Assembly (NCBI RefSeq): GCF_007655135.1
Contig: NC_045129.1
Span: 37,821,122-37,885,121, forward strand
From: Punica granatum
Lineage: Eukaryota > Streptophyta > Magnoliopsida > Myrtales > Lythraceae
DNA length: 64,000 bases
Reading direction: 5' to 3'
The stretch's first letter is position 1, and every line of letters starts with the position of its first letter. A program made the position numbers and the translations under genes. Of this stretch, positions 23,673-36,552 are shown piece after piece. Below the pieces are notes generated by a model, which did no database searches, had not been told where the DNA came from, and worked only from the letters and a program-made list of their open reading frames with translations.

Positions 23673-26445
23673 TCATAAATTTAATCTGGAAAGATTGATC
23701 TCATCAACGTTGTCTTCGATATTATCTTGCGTTCCATGGCTACAAAACTCACAACTGATTTCGGGAGGCTTTACACACAAGCAGTGATCTATTCTCTTCT
23801 CTAACCAAGCTAGCCTTTTCTCGAAAATCAAAACGCCCATATGCATGAGCCGGATGTCGACCTGAGCCACTCTCGCACATGCCCGAAGGAGTATGTAGTA
23901 GTCAGCGTGGGCCACATAAGCCCAGACCCCATCATCGCTCTTCCTTTTGTAGTGAAGGTAATCGTGCCTCTTTATCTTCACCCTCGGAGGAATGTAGACG
24001 AACCGGTTCTCCTCCATGTCTAGTTTCAACTTCCTGATGGCTCTCTCTCTGTAAGTCTCGGCAGAAGTTCGATCACTGGGCCCTGCATTCTTATCCTCCA
24101 TTGAAGACTCATAAGACTGGTCTGTATCATTTGAACTCTCGTCATGTAGTTTCTTGTTTTCTACGCTAGGATTCCTCTCACACTTATCACAATCTCTAGG
24201 CCTCTTTCCATTTGAATATTTAGCAAACCAAGGATCTTGATCGTCTGCCTGTTCAAAATTCTGGTTCAACAAGCATTATCAGCGCAAATTCAGGCAAAAC
24301 AAGCAAAAGGTTATGCATGTCCTTTAGGAACAACTATGAGATATTACATACCTTGTTATTCTGATAAAATTCCCACAACTGTTCCATAGCTTTTTCTTCT
24401 TCGTAATCCTCAAAAGGAGGTTCCATACCAGCAAAAACTACATCCTTACAGTACTGGAGATAGGTCGGCAAGTCCTTGAAATACTCTGTCCACAAGTCAT
24501 ATTATGAAACTGAATATCTAATCTCTTTCACAGAAAGTTCGTTAAAAGAGTTTTCTGCAGTATACAATTTCTCAGATTTGTCATGGAAAGAATTTAGTTA
24601 CCAGAGGTGTGACCAATCTCATTGTATCTCGCATGGAGCTTCTGCAGAAGCTTTTTAGCATCAAAATCATCGGAATTCTCAGAGTTTCCATCTGGGCTGG
24701 AGCTACATGCACCTTCAGACAAGCTCTTCTCCCATTCTCCAAAACCATTTATGTTGTACAGAATCCTGATGGCCACGATTAAGATAGACATAACACCAAC
24801 TCGGGTGGGGAGCCTCTTCTCGCTCGAGGACAGCCAAAGATCAGGTGGCATCGACCATTCCTGTATCAAGCGGGCTTGCGCGAGAATTCTCTCCTCGGGA
24901 AGAGACAGCTCATCAAGGTATCGAGAGGCTATCGCACAAAAGTTTACTGGAGGAAACTCCAGCCCTATAAGCTGACCAATCGAAGCAGCTAGAGATTCCA
25001 ACTTCTGTGAGGATACTGATTCAGAGGGCCTGAACATGAGACTGGAACTCAAGGGACAAGCATTAGAGGGTGGTCCGATGTCCTTTTCGATCTCAGTAAA
25101 GGCAGAAAAGTATGGGAGCTTCCCTTCGACCGACCACTGGACCATATCCGAGGGGAGAATTGGTTCTCTTGCAACATGGCAGGCGAGAAAGGAAATGGCC
25201 ATGGAAGAGGATAATGGTATTCTCTTTCTCAAGGACCTGTACCATATCATGACTGCTCGCTGCCCGTGCATGTTTTGAGGTTCAGCTCTGAACTTGAGAG
25301 GTAGCTTCTTAGGCTCTTCAACATCACCTGCATATCAATCACGAGGATTCCAGTTGAGTATAAAATCTCATAGGAGCCAAACAGAAACTCTCTACGCGTG
25401 AACTCGATAATGGCAGATGATGCAACTACCCAGGAGAAGGTTTATAACGGACAACTAAACATATCAAGTAAACATCACGCACAATTTGTTCAGCGATAAT
25501 TCATTACCAAGACTACAGAATATTCATTTGAGCAGTATGCTTATCACATTATCACTGATTCTCAAATAACCAAAGAAAGCCCTTTATTGTGCAAATGTGC
25601 ACTTGCAGTTCTCTGAAAACAGTGGAGTAAGTATCAGAACTTCCGATCACAATCACAATCGTACGCATTGCATGTGTTACTAAACTGCAATCAAAGTATT
25701 GATTTTGGCCACTTCTCCTGTAAAAGAAACTACTCAACGACACTCCCATTACTGTAAGTATCCAAATTAAGCTCTTTTCCACCTAATCAAAGAAACTTTT
25801 TGCCCAAAGTATACCTTGTCTTTGAGTTTCTGAATCGGTAATGGTCTTTTCAGCCCAACTGTCATCGAAAACCTGGGTGGCAGCCACAAACCGAAGCCAA
25901 ATTGGGCCACAGATCCGACCAACCAGCGGATTCGCACCACACTCCTTCACCAGAGCCTCGCACTGAAGCTGCACCATAAGCTGCAATCCCATCACATACC
26001 TGATCCTCACCTCATTGTAGTAATCCTCACGGCTCAGAACCCTGGACCCCATCGAGGGGGCGAAGTCGTCCGGCGTCACAGGACCAATGGAGCCGAAGAC
26101 GTCAGCGGCGGGGGAAGGGTAGGGGTCATAGGCGTCGTCCTGCTGCTGCTCCTTCTTGGGGGATTTGGGGCTTAGGGTTAGGGCAGTCCAGAGCTGGGAC
26201 TGGGAGGCGAGGGACTCGTACTTGACAGCGGAGGCGAGGGGGGCTTGGCGGCGGTGGCTGGCGTGGTAGAGGGCGCCGCGGTTGGAGTTCTCGACGAAGT
26301 CCTCGTCGGCGACCCCAGTGTCAACGATGTCGTCGGCCTGGGAGCCGCATCGGGTGCAATAGAAGAAACCGTCGGAGCCGTCGGCGAAGCCCACGTTGCC
26401 GCAGGCCTGGCACATGATGTTCAGCGTGTCGCAGCCTCCCTCCAT
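23673..26445 (-). CDS. TAF1B: RNA polymerase I TAF1B / Rrn7-like subunit
   Basis: TAF1B/Rrn7 is the TFIIB-like factor that places RNA polymerase I on rDNA promoters in the nucleolus. The Arabidopsis orthologue is known as MEE12. Four exons (26445-25815, 25327-24602, 24485-24352, 24260-23673) join in frame to 692 aa. The N-terminal zinc ribbon is clear: Cys12-x2-Cys15 (CQACG) and Cys30-x2-Cys33 (CTRCG). A conserved helical region follows (YYNEVRIRYVMGLQLMVQLQ; GPIWLRFVAATQVFDDSWA), then cyclin-like folds in exon 2 (MAISFLACHVAREPILPSD). Exon 4 holds a polar, charged linker and a C-terminal block (FVYIPPRVKIKRHDYLHYKR; WAYVAHADYYILLRACARV). The start ATG directly precedes the zinc ribbon. It is divergently arranged with ICME. 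Confidence 0.9.
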
Positions 26446-27611
26446 CGGCAGGACCAGGGAAGCAGAACGGAGGAAGTTGAGAAGCCGTCACACAGGTGAT
26501 AGTTTTTGGCGGCACCGTTCACTGTTCTCCCTCGTTCATTCCGGCGTTCAGGATGTTTTGGGTTTTTATTCAAGCCCACACGGGGGAATTCGACCTTGAA
26601 ATTATTATTTTTTTTTATGCAATCATTTTTTATTTGTCGAATTGTAATTATTGATGAATAAATAAATTATTTTTATGAAAAAACTATCAATTCCATCCCT
26701 GAGTTCACAACGGCCTTCAATTTGATTCTCGAAGAAATTTTGCTATCGATATAGTCCATGATATCTTATTCCGTCTATCAAAATGATGCAGTGTTAAGTT
26801 AGAGTGATAAAAATCTGACCTGCAGGGACGTGGGGACAAAAATATAACTTAACATGGATAGTACATAAATATATACGAGCATTGTAGAAAATGACTATCT
26901 AAGCATGGCAACTAGGAAAAAAGATGAGCCAGCTCCTACTTAAAGTAGCTTTCCCACACGTGAATGCAACTAGGAATTTGAGTATAGGTCAAGACCAGAA
27001 AAGAACATGGGTTCTACTATTTTTTCTTTTTTTTTTTTTTCTACCGTCTCGCGATACATGTTCATATATCTCGATAGTAAAACGTTGAACTAAAACCTTA
27101 GTACGATGATAATTCTTAATTGAACGCCTAACTCTTGTTTCGCGTACGCTATATAATAACGTTATTGGAGCCACGAGTCAAGTAAAATCGTCAAATCATA
27201 ATGTCAAATCGTTCCCCTTAGGACAAAAACACCCACTACGAAATTTTGATTTAAAAATTGTGTAACCACAGAAAAAATAAAAAATAAAAAATAAAAAAAA
27301 AATAGGCAACCCCCCTCCCCTCGCCTCGGTCTTGACCCCCCTGCAGTCAGCAAAAGCAACCTCTCTCTTCTCTGTCTCCTCTCTGCTCACGGAGAAATGA
27401 TCGGCAACGTGGAATTATAGCAATTTCCGCCATTGTTGCAGGGGACATAGATCTTCTTTTTCACCGTTGCGAAAGCGTTATCCGTTGGAGCTGGGGTTGG
27501 GATAACAGGACCAGCAACCGATTGCTTCCACACAACAAGCGACAGCTCACGATTCCCTCCTCCTCTTCGCTTGCAATCGAATCGACTTCTCTCTACTTCT
27601 CCCTGATAACA
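26446..27611. promoter_or_regulatory. Divergent intergenic region between TAF1B and ICME
   Basis: This 1166-bp segment must hold the 5' leaders and promoters of both genes, which point away from each other. It includes an A-rich AAATAAAAAATAAA run (about 27270-27302) followed by a CT/CCTC-rich leader-like stretch on the ICME side. I could not place a TATA box with confidence for either gene. Confidence 0.6.
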
Positions 27612-30600
27612 ATGCCGTCTTCACTTCTCCCCGTCACCAACCCATCGTCCCGGCACTCGCCTCCCATCATGCCGCCCCTTCTCATCTCTAAGGCCGACGA
27701 CGACGATCCCACCACCCGTCTCATGATCTCCTCCTACGACGATGAAAAGGCGATGCAGGTCCGCCCCCTCCTATCCCGGACCTCGAGCTATTCTTCCACC
27801 ACGGCCATGGCGGCTCCCGCAGGCCCCGTCGTCCCCAACGGCCATCAGCGCCGGCGCCGGATCTCGAGCGAGAGCTGCCTGCCTTCTCTGTCGGGCTCGG
27901 GCACAGATGATGGGGACTCCCTAGAGCGTGAGGTCGAGCATGCTGCCGCGGAGACGTTTCTGTTGACACGCCTGAGCTTGAAGCTGTTGAGATATCTCGG
28001 GTACGATTGCTTGTTACTACTCGTTTCTCATCGGAGTCGATCTCTCTGCTAAAAATGAGGCATTTTGCAATCAATCAAATGAAATGGGGGAACTTATTTA
28101 GTTTGATTTGATGCTAAGTGAGTAATTTTTTTTCCATTGAAAACATCGAGGAATTCACGAAAGGACATCAAAGGATTAATTTTGCTCCCTACCTGTTAAG
28201 AGCAACATAAGGAATCACAGGGCCTCACTATGGCAAGAAGTGAGTATTTCCATGTACAGTTGGTGAATGGAAATTGCTAACTTAGAGTCGGAAAACTTTC
28301 TGGTGGAGTTATTGACCGTGGTCGCCGCAGTGAAGGAAACATTTTGGAACAATATGCATATGCCGCAAACGAGTAAGGCTGCAGCAGTAGCTCTGGCGGA
28401 TAATGTATACTATCTGGTATTAAAAGATGATGGCCAAACAAATAAACTTGTCCAGATGGTTGATGTAATTAATGGCGTCTTTTAATCCACATTATTGCCT
28501 CAAAATGCTAAGCATTCTATGGTATAGGGTATGCACTGTATCCATTTTGTGGTAATTGAGATCCTTATTCATGGAAATCTGAACCGCTTCGTGTTGCCTG
28601 ATCTTATAAATTTTGTTCAGGGTAGGCTACAGATGGATCACAAGATTTCTGGCTCTTGGTTGTTATGCCTTTTTGCTCATGCCTGGTTTTATCCAAGGTC
28701 TGCGGTTTTCTGTGGTTACATAAATGGTTAAACTTTGATGGCTTATCAGTTTAACTGGTCTCCTTTAATCTTGCAGTTGGATATTCATACTTCCTTTCTA
28801 AACAGATCCGCAGAGGTATAGTATACGGGGATCTTCCAAGAAATAGGTATGGTGATGAAACTTGGCTTAGATTTATGCATCAGATTTGCCAAAATTTTGT
28901 AACCTCAATTTGCGGAATGTGTCTTGCAATAACCGCCAGTTTTTTCTGTCCAGACTCGATTTATATCTTCCTAAAAACATGGATGGGCCCAGACCTGTTA
29001 TTGCATTTATAACTGGTGGAGCCTGGATTATTGGGTGAGTGGCTTGCTAAATGAGCGTCACACAGATATAATGGAATTGTATTACGTACTTGCAGTCTAA
29101 TTTCATTATTCAAATATATTCTCTAAAAACTAATTCTGTTCATGTAGTTATAAAGCATGGGGCTCCCTTTTAGGTCAACAGTTAACTGAGAAAGGCATCA
29201 TAGTGGCATGCATTGACTACAGGTATGTTCTACTTCATTCTGCAAATGCACACACTCTTACTCTCAGTTAATTCTAATGTCGACCAAATAAACAAGATGA
29301 TCTGCTGGTGATAAATCCTTGGAAACTTCATTTTGTTTGTATCATGATCCAGGACGCAGTTATTGCTGTGATTAGATTCTCATGCTTGGGAGTTTGCATG
29401 ATACTTTAAGGGGGGGGGTGGCTCATAAGAACCTGTTGTTATATCATGTGACACATCTCCTGTCATTATCTTAGATTCTTAATTGACTATGAATATCTTG
29501 TGCATGGATGTTGATGAGGTAAAACTGAATTTGCACAGGCTCTCTATGGACTAATATTTATTATTATTATTATCTCCTGAAAGAAGCTAAAGCCTGAATT
29601 TCATTTTTGGCACCTGCTGGTAGAAATTTTCCTCAAGGCACCATTAGTGATATGGTCACAGATGCTTTACAAGGTATCTCATTTGTATGCAACCATATCA
29701 CCGAATATGGTGGTGACCCAAACAGGTAAAAAAAATTTATTAGTGTATTTTTTCCTTGAAAATAATTATACAACTAGTTGTTTGCATTCATTTCCTAGTA
29801 TAGAGATTAGTTAAATAAATGCTTTCGGTGTGTAGAATATACGTAATGGGACAGTCAGCTGGTGCACACGTTGCTGCTTGTGCACTGATGGAGCAAGCAA
29901 TTAAAGAGTCTGCTGAAGGAGAGAGCACTTCCTGGAGTCTCTTACAGATAAAAGCTTATTTTGGATTATCAGGAGGGTTAGTGCTACTTATATCATTTCC
30001 AGTGACTTGTCTTTTCTTTTTCACGGGTTGGGAACATATTTTTCTTCATGTGAAATGACAAATTGTGAGCGTCATATAGTTGGCCAGAATTGCTTGTTCT
30101 CAAGGTTAAGTGAAATCCGGTTGGTTGATCTATAATTTATTGATCCAGTTATATTCTTACATTGTTTTTGTTCAATGAAAAGGTATAATCTGTTGAATCT
30201 TGTGGACCACTTCCACAATCGTGGACTGTACCGTTCTATTTTCTTGGGGTATGCTCTGCGCTCTTGTAGATTATAGTGGGCATGATGAAGTTTGATTTCT
30301 ACTCTGCTGTCCAATCAATTGAATTGGTTGCTTTAAAAACTTCTGCAGCATAATGGAAGGTGAACAATCATTGAGAAGATTCTCTCCAGAGTTGATGGCA
30401 CAAGACCCAAATGTCAGGACTGCTGTTTCTCGTCTCCCTCCTTTTGTTCTTTTCCATGGTACTGCAGACTACTCGATCCCATCAGATGCCAGGTTTGTTT
30501 CTCTTCTGAAATAAACTTTTTTGAGTATGAGTGCCTTTTCTTCAAGTTTCTGCATAGTCTTTCTGTGGAATAGCAGAGATTGGCCTAACTGTTTCGTTGA

Positions 30601-30967
30601 CTTGCACTTCCTTCATTTGCAGTAAAACTTTTGCTCAGACTCTTCAAAGGCTTGGAGTCAAAGCTGAATCAATACTTTACGAGGGCAAAACTCATACGGA
30701 TTTGTTTCTCCAGGTGAATTAATCTCTCGTGATAATTTGGTGTTACAAGCATTTTGTCTTTTTGTTCAAATTGCATCAATCAGTAACTATTGTTCATTTG
30801 ATTAGGACCCAATGAGGGGTGGGACGGATGATATGTTGGAAGATTTGGTCAATTATATTTATGCCGACAACCCAAAAGCTCTGGCCAAGATTGCAGAGGC
30901 TCCTCCAAGAAGACGAATGGTACCCGAGTTCATGTTGAAGTTGGCCCATTCCGTTAGTCCATTTTAG
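27612..30967 (+). CDS. ICME: Isoprenylcysteine alpha-carbonyl methylesterase, 11 exons
   Basis: ICME removes the methyl ester from C-terminal prenylcysteine of farnesylated or geranylgeranylated proteins at the ER/Golgi, reversing ICMT, and modulates ABA signalling. Exons 27612-28000, 28621-28697, 28777-28846, 28954-29034, 29148-29222, 29624-29725, 29836-29976, 30183-30248, 30349-30492, 30623-30713 and 30806-30967 join in frame to 465 aa. A variable N-terminus leads to [19 protein letters not shown] and a membrane segment ([16 protein letters not shown]). The alpha/beta-hydrolase core shows the oxyanion block TGGAW (199-203), nucleophile Ser272 in GQSAGAH, Asp374 in HGTADYS and His406 in GKTHTD. 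The C-terminus [11 protein letters not shown] is family-typical. The frame is open upstream of this ATG, but no earlier in-frame ATG exists. A broken copy of exons 8-11 lies 2 kb downstream. Confidence 0.94.
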
Positions 30968-32949
30968 ATGGGCGTGTTTACGCGTTTCTTATAGCTCGAT
31001 TAGCCTGTAGCCTGTAAATAGTCAATTCTTCCGAATATTGCTGTGTTCTTGTAAGAGTGTAATTGTTTTTACCCAATTTCGTGTAACGCTGCTTCTTGCT
31101 CTTTCTACTGCCTGTTATATTTGAATTTCAGTGCTAAAGAATGAAATGCAGATGCATATAAATCATTATCGATAAGCATTTATCAGCTTATATTTTCTTT
31201 GATGTTTGCATCCAAGTCATCTCGAGCTGTAGCTCATAGTTCAATTGCAGTCCCCATGATTGTGCCAGGAACATGCATCCTTTGAACGGAATAACATCAT
31301 GTGACAGACAAGACTGCATAAATCCCAGATAAACATCGACAGTCGAGCAGATCCAGAATTAGTTAACTTGAAGAATTGAAGTCCAGATAGAATGGGGCCA
31401 TCTCCCCTGCTTCTAATCATCGACTACGTTCTAGTGCATGACGTTCATCTCCTGATATGTTTCTTGAAGAAGGGCACACCCGCTCCCCCTCTCAGATCTC
31501 AGGGGAAAAAAAGGGCCAACAGGCCAAGTTCCCTTCTTTGATGGGAGAGATAAAGTTTATGGGAGACAGCCACACCCTGCTAACATCTATGTCGGCTCTT
31601 GGGATGTCGGGAGGCAGCCTCCTGTTAACGCTCATGCTTTTCCACCGCCTCCATAGATGCCAACCAAGTACAACGAGAACAGATAGTATACAATTAGACA
31701 AAACAACGCCATCAAGAAATTGCTACAATTAATCATCTGCAAGAAAGCATCGATATACCGTTGTTTCTTGTGATAAATCTTGCTGCAGAAAGTAGCCTAA
31801 TGAAGGAAAAGATGAATAAAAGCTCGATAGTTCTAGTCCAGACCGACTTGTAGTGACTAAATGAAAAGCCTGATTAGCTTCATCAGCTTTCCCTAGTTTC
31901 TTCCTTCTCGATACATATCAATATTGTGTGTACCCCAGAGTGTTCAATGTATCAAAAATTATTGATCCATTGGTTCACCGGTCAAGCTGCAGCGTAGAGA
32001 ACCACCCTGGCCTGCTAAACACGAGAAGGAACAGGCCACGGCGAGAATTAAACAATGCCCAAAGAATTGCCAGCCCGATGATGAGCCCGGTCTAATCCAT
32101 CTGAGGCCGGCCCAGAACAGGAATACTTCTGATTTGCTAGTGAAATTCGCCCACTAACATTAAAGTTTATCGCCAAGTGCACCACATCTTGTGGTTAAGA
32201 GAATTTCTCGTAAGAATTTTTCTTTCCCCCTTTTGAAGTAGTTAACATTTCAACAAATTTGATCAGGAATTTGGTGAATGAACTTTCACTTGTTAAGACT
32301 TATAGAGCCGTCATATTGGAAATTTATTGTAGCTGAGCATTCATTCGCATATACACACATGATTTTCATTTTCCATATTCTCCCTTTTTAGTGGTATCTC
32401 ATCTTGTCTTTTCATCTCTTTTATTCATTTTTCTTTCTTAAACCAGGTGTCCTCAGTTTGCCGGACAATGCCAAATTCAGCAGTTTACCCTCGAAGCATT
32501 TAGAGACCTTTTGCCTTGTCCTGATAAATTTCATAGTCTTCTTTTCTTCTTTATCTGTGCAGTAGATCATCGATTGTAAAGATTTGTCACCTATATATTC
32601 ATGCGATCTTGTTAAATCACATATATATGACATTGTTTTATGTTGAAGTAGCCCAGAAACAGATTCCCGACCAGTGTTGTCTACTCCAATTATCGTTATT
32701 TCTTATCAGTGTATTATGGAGGAGATGTAATAGACTACGCTATCATCATTCCTGATTCACTATGTCATTTTATTCATCAAACGGAGCTGGTAAGGCAAGA
32801 AAAACATGACAGTAGTTTTGTGATCAAAGAAGGCAAACAACAACAAAGAAAATGCCCATTCACTTAATTGATAAAGTTTAGATCGACCCTGTCCTCATTT
32901 TGGGTCTTCGAGGTCGTCTAGGCTTCCACTTGAATACCAGACATACCTC
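30968..32949. other. ICME 3' flank with degraded duplicated sequence
   Basis: The ICME 3' UTR runs to about 31165. Segments at about 31600-31815 (TTCCACCGCCTCCATAG .. ATCATCTGCAAGAAAGCA .. TAATGAAGGAAAAGATGAAT) and about 32710-32835 (GTGTATTATGGAGGAGATG .. CATTCCTGATTCACTATG) match about 39825-39995 and 41283-41405. This marks an old duplication of the block. I see no intact gene here. Confidence 0.5.
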
Positions 32950-33932
32950 AACATTTTTTGCTCAATGAAAAGATACAATCTGTTGCATCTCGTAGACCAC
33001 TCTCCAAATCTTGACGGTACCATTCCATCATCTTATGTTATGCTCTGCTCTCTTGTTATTTACAGTTGACACCATGAATTTAAATCTCTGCTCTGCTGTC
33101 CAACCAGTTGAAATGGTTGCTCCAATATAACTTCTGCAGCATATAATGGAAGGTGAGCAACCATTATGAAGATTCTCTCCACAGTTGATAGCAACGGACC
33201 CGGATGTCGGAACTGTTGTTTCTTGTCTCCCTCCTGTTCTTTTTCACTGTGGACTACTCAATTCGATCAGCTGCCAGATTTGTTACCAGTTCTGAAATAA
33301 ACTATTTTGTAGAGGATAGGTGCCGTTTCTGCGGACTAGCAGAAAACTGGCCTAACTGCTTTCTCACTTACACTTCATTGTTTTGCAGTAAAACTTCCGA
33401 TAATACTCCTCAAAGTCTTGGAGCCAAAGCTGAATCGAAACTTTACGAGGGGAAAATTTCCCCAGGATTTGTTTCTCCAGGCGGTTTGATCTCTCAATAA
33501 TGTAACGTAGTACATTAGTTTATCTTTTTGTTCAAATAGCGTCAACAGTAACTAATTGCTCATTTGAATAGGATCCAATGAGGGGTGGAATGGATGCTAT
33601 GCTAAAAGACTTGGTTAATTATATATATGCTGACAACCCAGAAGCTCTGGCCAACAATGCAAAGGCTCCTCCTAGAAGACGACTGGTACCGGGAGTTCAT
33701 GTTGAAGTTGGCCCGATCTGTTAGTCCATTTCAGATAGGCATGTTTTACGCTTAACTTATAGCTCGATTAGCTTATAATAGCTATTCTTCTGAACAGTGC
33801 AGTATAATTGTAACAGTGAAACTGTTTTAGCCCTTATTCCGTGTATCGGGGCTTCGTGGTCTTTCTACTGACAGCTATAGTCTGAGTTTCGATGCAAAAG
33901 ACTGTATGCAGATGCAAAAATCATTAGGGCAA
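32950..33932 (+). pseudogene. Truncated ICME copy (exons 8-11 plus 3' UTR)
   Basis: Similarity to ICME begins at the end of intron 7 (TTTTTGCTCAATGAAAAG) and runs through exon 8, intron 8, exon 9, exon 10, exon 11 and the 3' UTR to GCAGATGCAAAAATCATTA. Introns are kept, so this is a DNA-level duplication, not a retrocopy. It cannot encode enzyme: exons 1-7, with the catalytic Ser, are absent. Exon 9 has an insertion near its start, an in-frame TGA at 33167-33169 where ICME reads Leu-Arg, and a deletion in the HGTAD motif. In exon 11 an extra G breaks the VPEFMLKLA block. Confidence 0.9.
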
Positions 33933-34214
33933 AACTAGAAGACAGTTTACCCACTAAAGATTCCACTCGTCAATTAAGACATCAATGGTGTAACTTTGTG
34001 TCACTTCAACCATTCACAATTTTAAAATGGATTTACTTTATAAAAGCATTAATTTAGGAAAAAATATGATTCACTTTATCAGTATATGTTTTACTTTAGT
34101 GGAATATATATGGGTGCGTGTGCGTGTGAATATAGATGAGTAACAATCAATTTAAATGCATGTAAATAGGGATAGTCATTTTTATCACCTACATGCATTC
34201 TTATTGGATGTAAC

Positions 34215-34382
34215 TCAGCCACTTGGTTGGGTAATACTCGCCCTCGTCGCTTCTAATAACCTTTGCCGTAAGCGTGGTGTCTGGACGAGACTTGTGAAGT
34301 GTTGAAAGTCTCCCCAGGCAGGGGCTGGTAACCTGAGAAGACTTTCAAAGTCAATGTCATCGACGACGACGACTAGCTTGCT
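34215..34382 (-). other. Antisense open segment in P1 upstream region (possible exon fragment)
   Basis: On the minus strand, directly after an acceptor-like TTAATTTCCAG, 55 codons are open to a TGA. They include VVVVDDIDFESLLRLPAPAW and GDFQHFTSLVQTPRLRQRLL. The matching region upstream of the 38.7 kb copy keeps much of this frame and carries a 120-bp in-frame internal duplication of it. I recognise no family. It may be a captured exon or chance. Confidence 0.25.
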
Positions 34383-34498
34383 GGAAATTAATCAATGCAT
34401 CCTGCAGTTCATCTTCGAATCTCTTACTTAAAGAAGGCCAAAGCTTCCCTGCCTCCCAAGAAAGAAACCCAAGAAGTACAGGGAAAAACAGAAAAGAT

Positions 34499-34871
34499 AT
34501 GGCTAGGTTCTCATCTCCTACAATACCCTGCTTTCTCTTGATTGTGATGAGCTCATATCAACTTGCTTTCCTGGGCCAAGCTGGGAGAATCATGCGCTGT
34601 AAGAACACTCTTCCGTTGTACGCCACCCAGTTATGTTTAGCTCCGTGTTACTTAAAATCCTTCCATTACGTTTATATGCTCGTTTCATATTTGATCATGG
34701 ACATCATCTTCACTCGTTCGTTTATGTACTGTCATGTAGTCTCTTAAAGTGGTGGAGTTTGGTGAAAATAGCTACCAAACCCACAGTGGAATGGCTCCAA
34801 CTCCAATTTATACATTCTCACCGAGGCTATACAGTTATGGCTATCCTAACAGCATACATACTAAAATCTAA
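34499..34871 (+). CDS. Putative small secreted protein P1 (two exons)
   Basis: Exon 1 (34499-34598) encodes 33 residues: MARFSS, a hydrophobic signal-peptide core (CFLLIVMSSYQLAFLGQA) and GRIMR. It ends at a good donor, GCT|GTAAGA. If exon 2 starts at 34750 (after TCTCTTAAAG) the frame continues 41 more residues as VEFGENSYQTHSGMAPTPIY, then TFSPRLYSYGYPN, and stops at 34871, giving about 74 aa. The phase-1 intron is 151 bp. The paralogue at 38.7 kb keeps the start, donor, acceptor, frame and stop. The mature part is short, with Tyr/Pro/Ser and few charges, as in apoplastic peptides, but matches no family I know. The splice is inferred; reading through exon 1 gives a different, less conserved tail. 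Confidence 0.5.
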
Positions 34872-36288
34872 GCTAAGGGAATGAATTAAGTCTTACGCTG
34901 AGTACTTTGCCATATAATCCTGTCTCGGACGTGATTTCTGCATCCATGGGATGTTTTTGGTGAGGTAGGGCTCGTTGTCAAATAGCTAGAGATGCCGGGG
35001 CTTAAGAATATTCTAATCAACAGAAAAGGTTAGGGGCACTTCTTGTAATTCGACGATATCCTAGACTCCATTTTTAGCTATATAATCTAACTCATCCTTC
35101 ATGGCATCTGACCAAAGTGAGGAGTTATCCTTACCCAAGGCCTGTGAAAACATTGTGGGGTCTTCCTTAGGTCCAACATCAAAGTCGGACACCACAAGGT
35201 ATATAAGATAGTCATCAGAAATAGCAAGTCACCTAGTTCTTGAGGATATCCTTAAATAAACTTGTTCAGTGTCCTGAATAGAACTAGTTGGCTCTTTTGG
35301 TTGAACCATAATTTCACTAGGAGCAGTTTGTTCCTGGTTTGATTGCTCTCTATGATCGACCGATCGATTATACCTTAATGCAACCAAAGGTATTGTAGGT
35401 ACGAAACACCTTCTCGAGCTTCCTCAAACTCAATAGTTCGAGTACCATTACTCCCACTAGGTTCAACATCCTCAAGAAACCTTGCATTATTTGATTCGAC
35501 AATTCGAAGACTGTACGAAAGGCAATAGAACCTGAAACCCTTCGAATTTACGGAGTAGCCAATGAAAAAATCGCTTATGGTCCTTGTGTCCAATTTCTTT
35601 TTGTAAAGATTATATACCCTTACTTTAGCAGGACAACCACATATGTGTAAATGATTCTGACTAGGTTTCTAACCGCACCAGATCTTAAAATGTGTTTTAG
35701 GCACTGTCTTAATAGAAACCTTATTTAATATATACACAACGGTTTTCAAGGCTTCACTCCATAATGACAGTGGCAACTCAGAATGAGCAATCATGCTTCT
35801 TACCATATCCATAAGTGGTTTATTCCTCCTTTCAGCAACACTATTTTATTGTAGTGTGTTAGGCATCGTGTATTGGAAAACTATACCTTCACTTTCGAGG
35901 AATTTCGCAAATGGATCACTCATTTATCCATTCTCTGTGTACCGCCTATAGTACTCTCCACCCCTATCGGATCTACCGATCTTGATTTTTTTGTCCTTCT
36001 GTTTCTCTACTTTTGCCTTAAATGATTTGAAAGTATCAAGAGCTTCCGCCTTTTCATTTAGAATATAGAAATACATATATCTGGAATGGTCATCAATGAA
36101 TCAGATAAAATATCTCTGACCAAATATGTGGTAGGAAATGGACCACATATATCTATATGTATGATTTCGAGAAGCTCAAAACTCCTTCGAGAACTCTTGG
36201 ATGTCTTGTTGGTCTGCTTTCCCTTTATGCAGTCCACATAAGTCTTAAAGTCGGTATCGACTAGAGTCTTTAGGACTCATTCCTTTAC

Positions 36289-36552
36289 CTATCTCTTAAT
36301 CATCTTTAAAGAGATATGCCCCAACCTCTTATGCCAAAGTAAATAGGAATTTTCATCCACGTGATTTCTCTTAATACCAACAGTTGCATGTAAACATAAA
36401 TAATTATGCTCAAAGTCGGGATGTAAATCAATTTTAAAGAGATTATCAATCATGATACCACTACCAATGACATAATTATTTCTAAAAATAGTCAATTTAT
36501 CCTTAAATAGAAACTTGTAGTCATGTACAACCAGTCTGGAAATAGAAATCAA
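36289..36552 (-). pseudogene. copia gag-pre-integrase fragment
   Basis: An open stretch within the retroelement containing VVHDYKFLFKDKLTIFRNN and SYLLWHKRLGHISLKMI, the typical gag-pre-integrase motif of copia polyproteins. It is isolated by frameshifts from the integrase core that follows. Confidence 0.85.

Larger units (their letters stand above)
34180..35046 (+). repeat. Duplicated block, copy A (contains P1)
   Basis: The block runs from CACCTACATGCATTCTTATT to AACAGAAAAGGTTAGGGGCA. It matches 38281-39292 along its whole length, including leader, intron, both exons and about 170 bp of 3' flank. Its right edge is exactly where the copia fragment begins. Confidence 0.85.

Noticed and set aside
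27522..27611. Upstream in-frame extension of ICME
   Set aside because: The extension would start at TTG, not ATG; 27612 is the first in-frame ATG.
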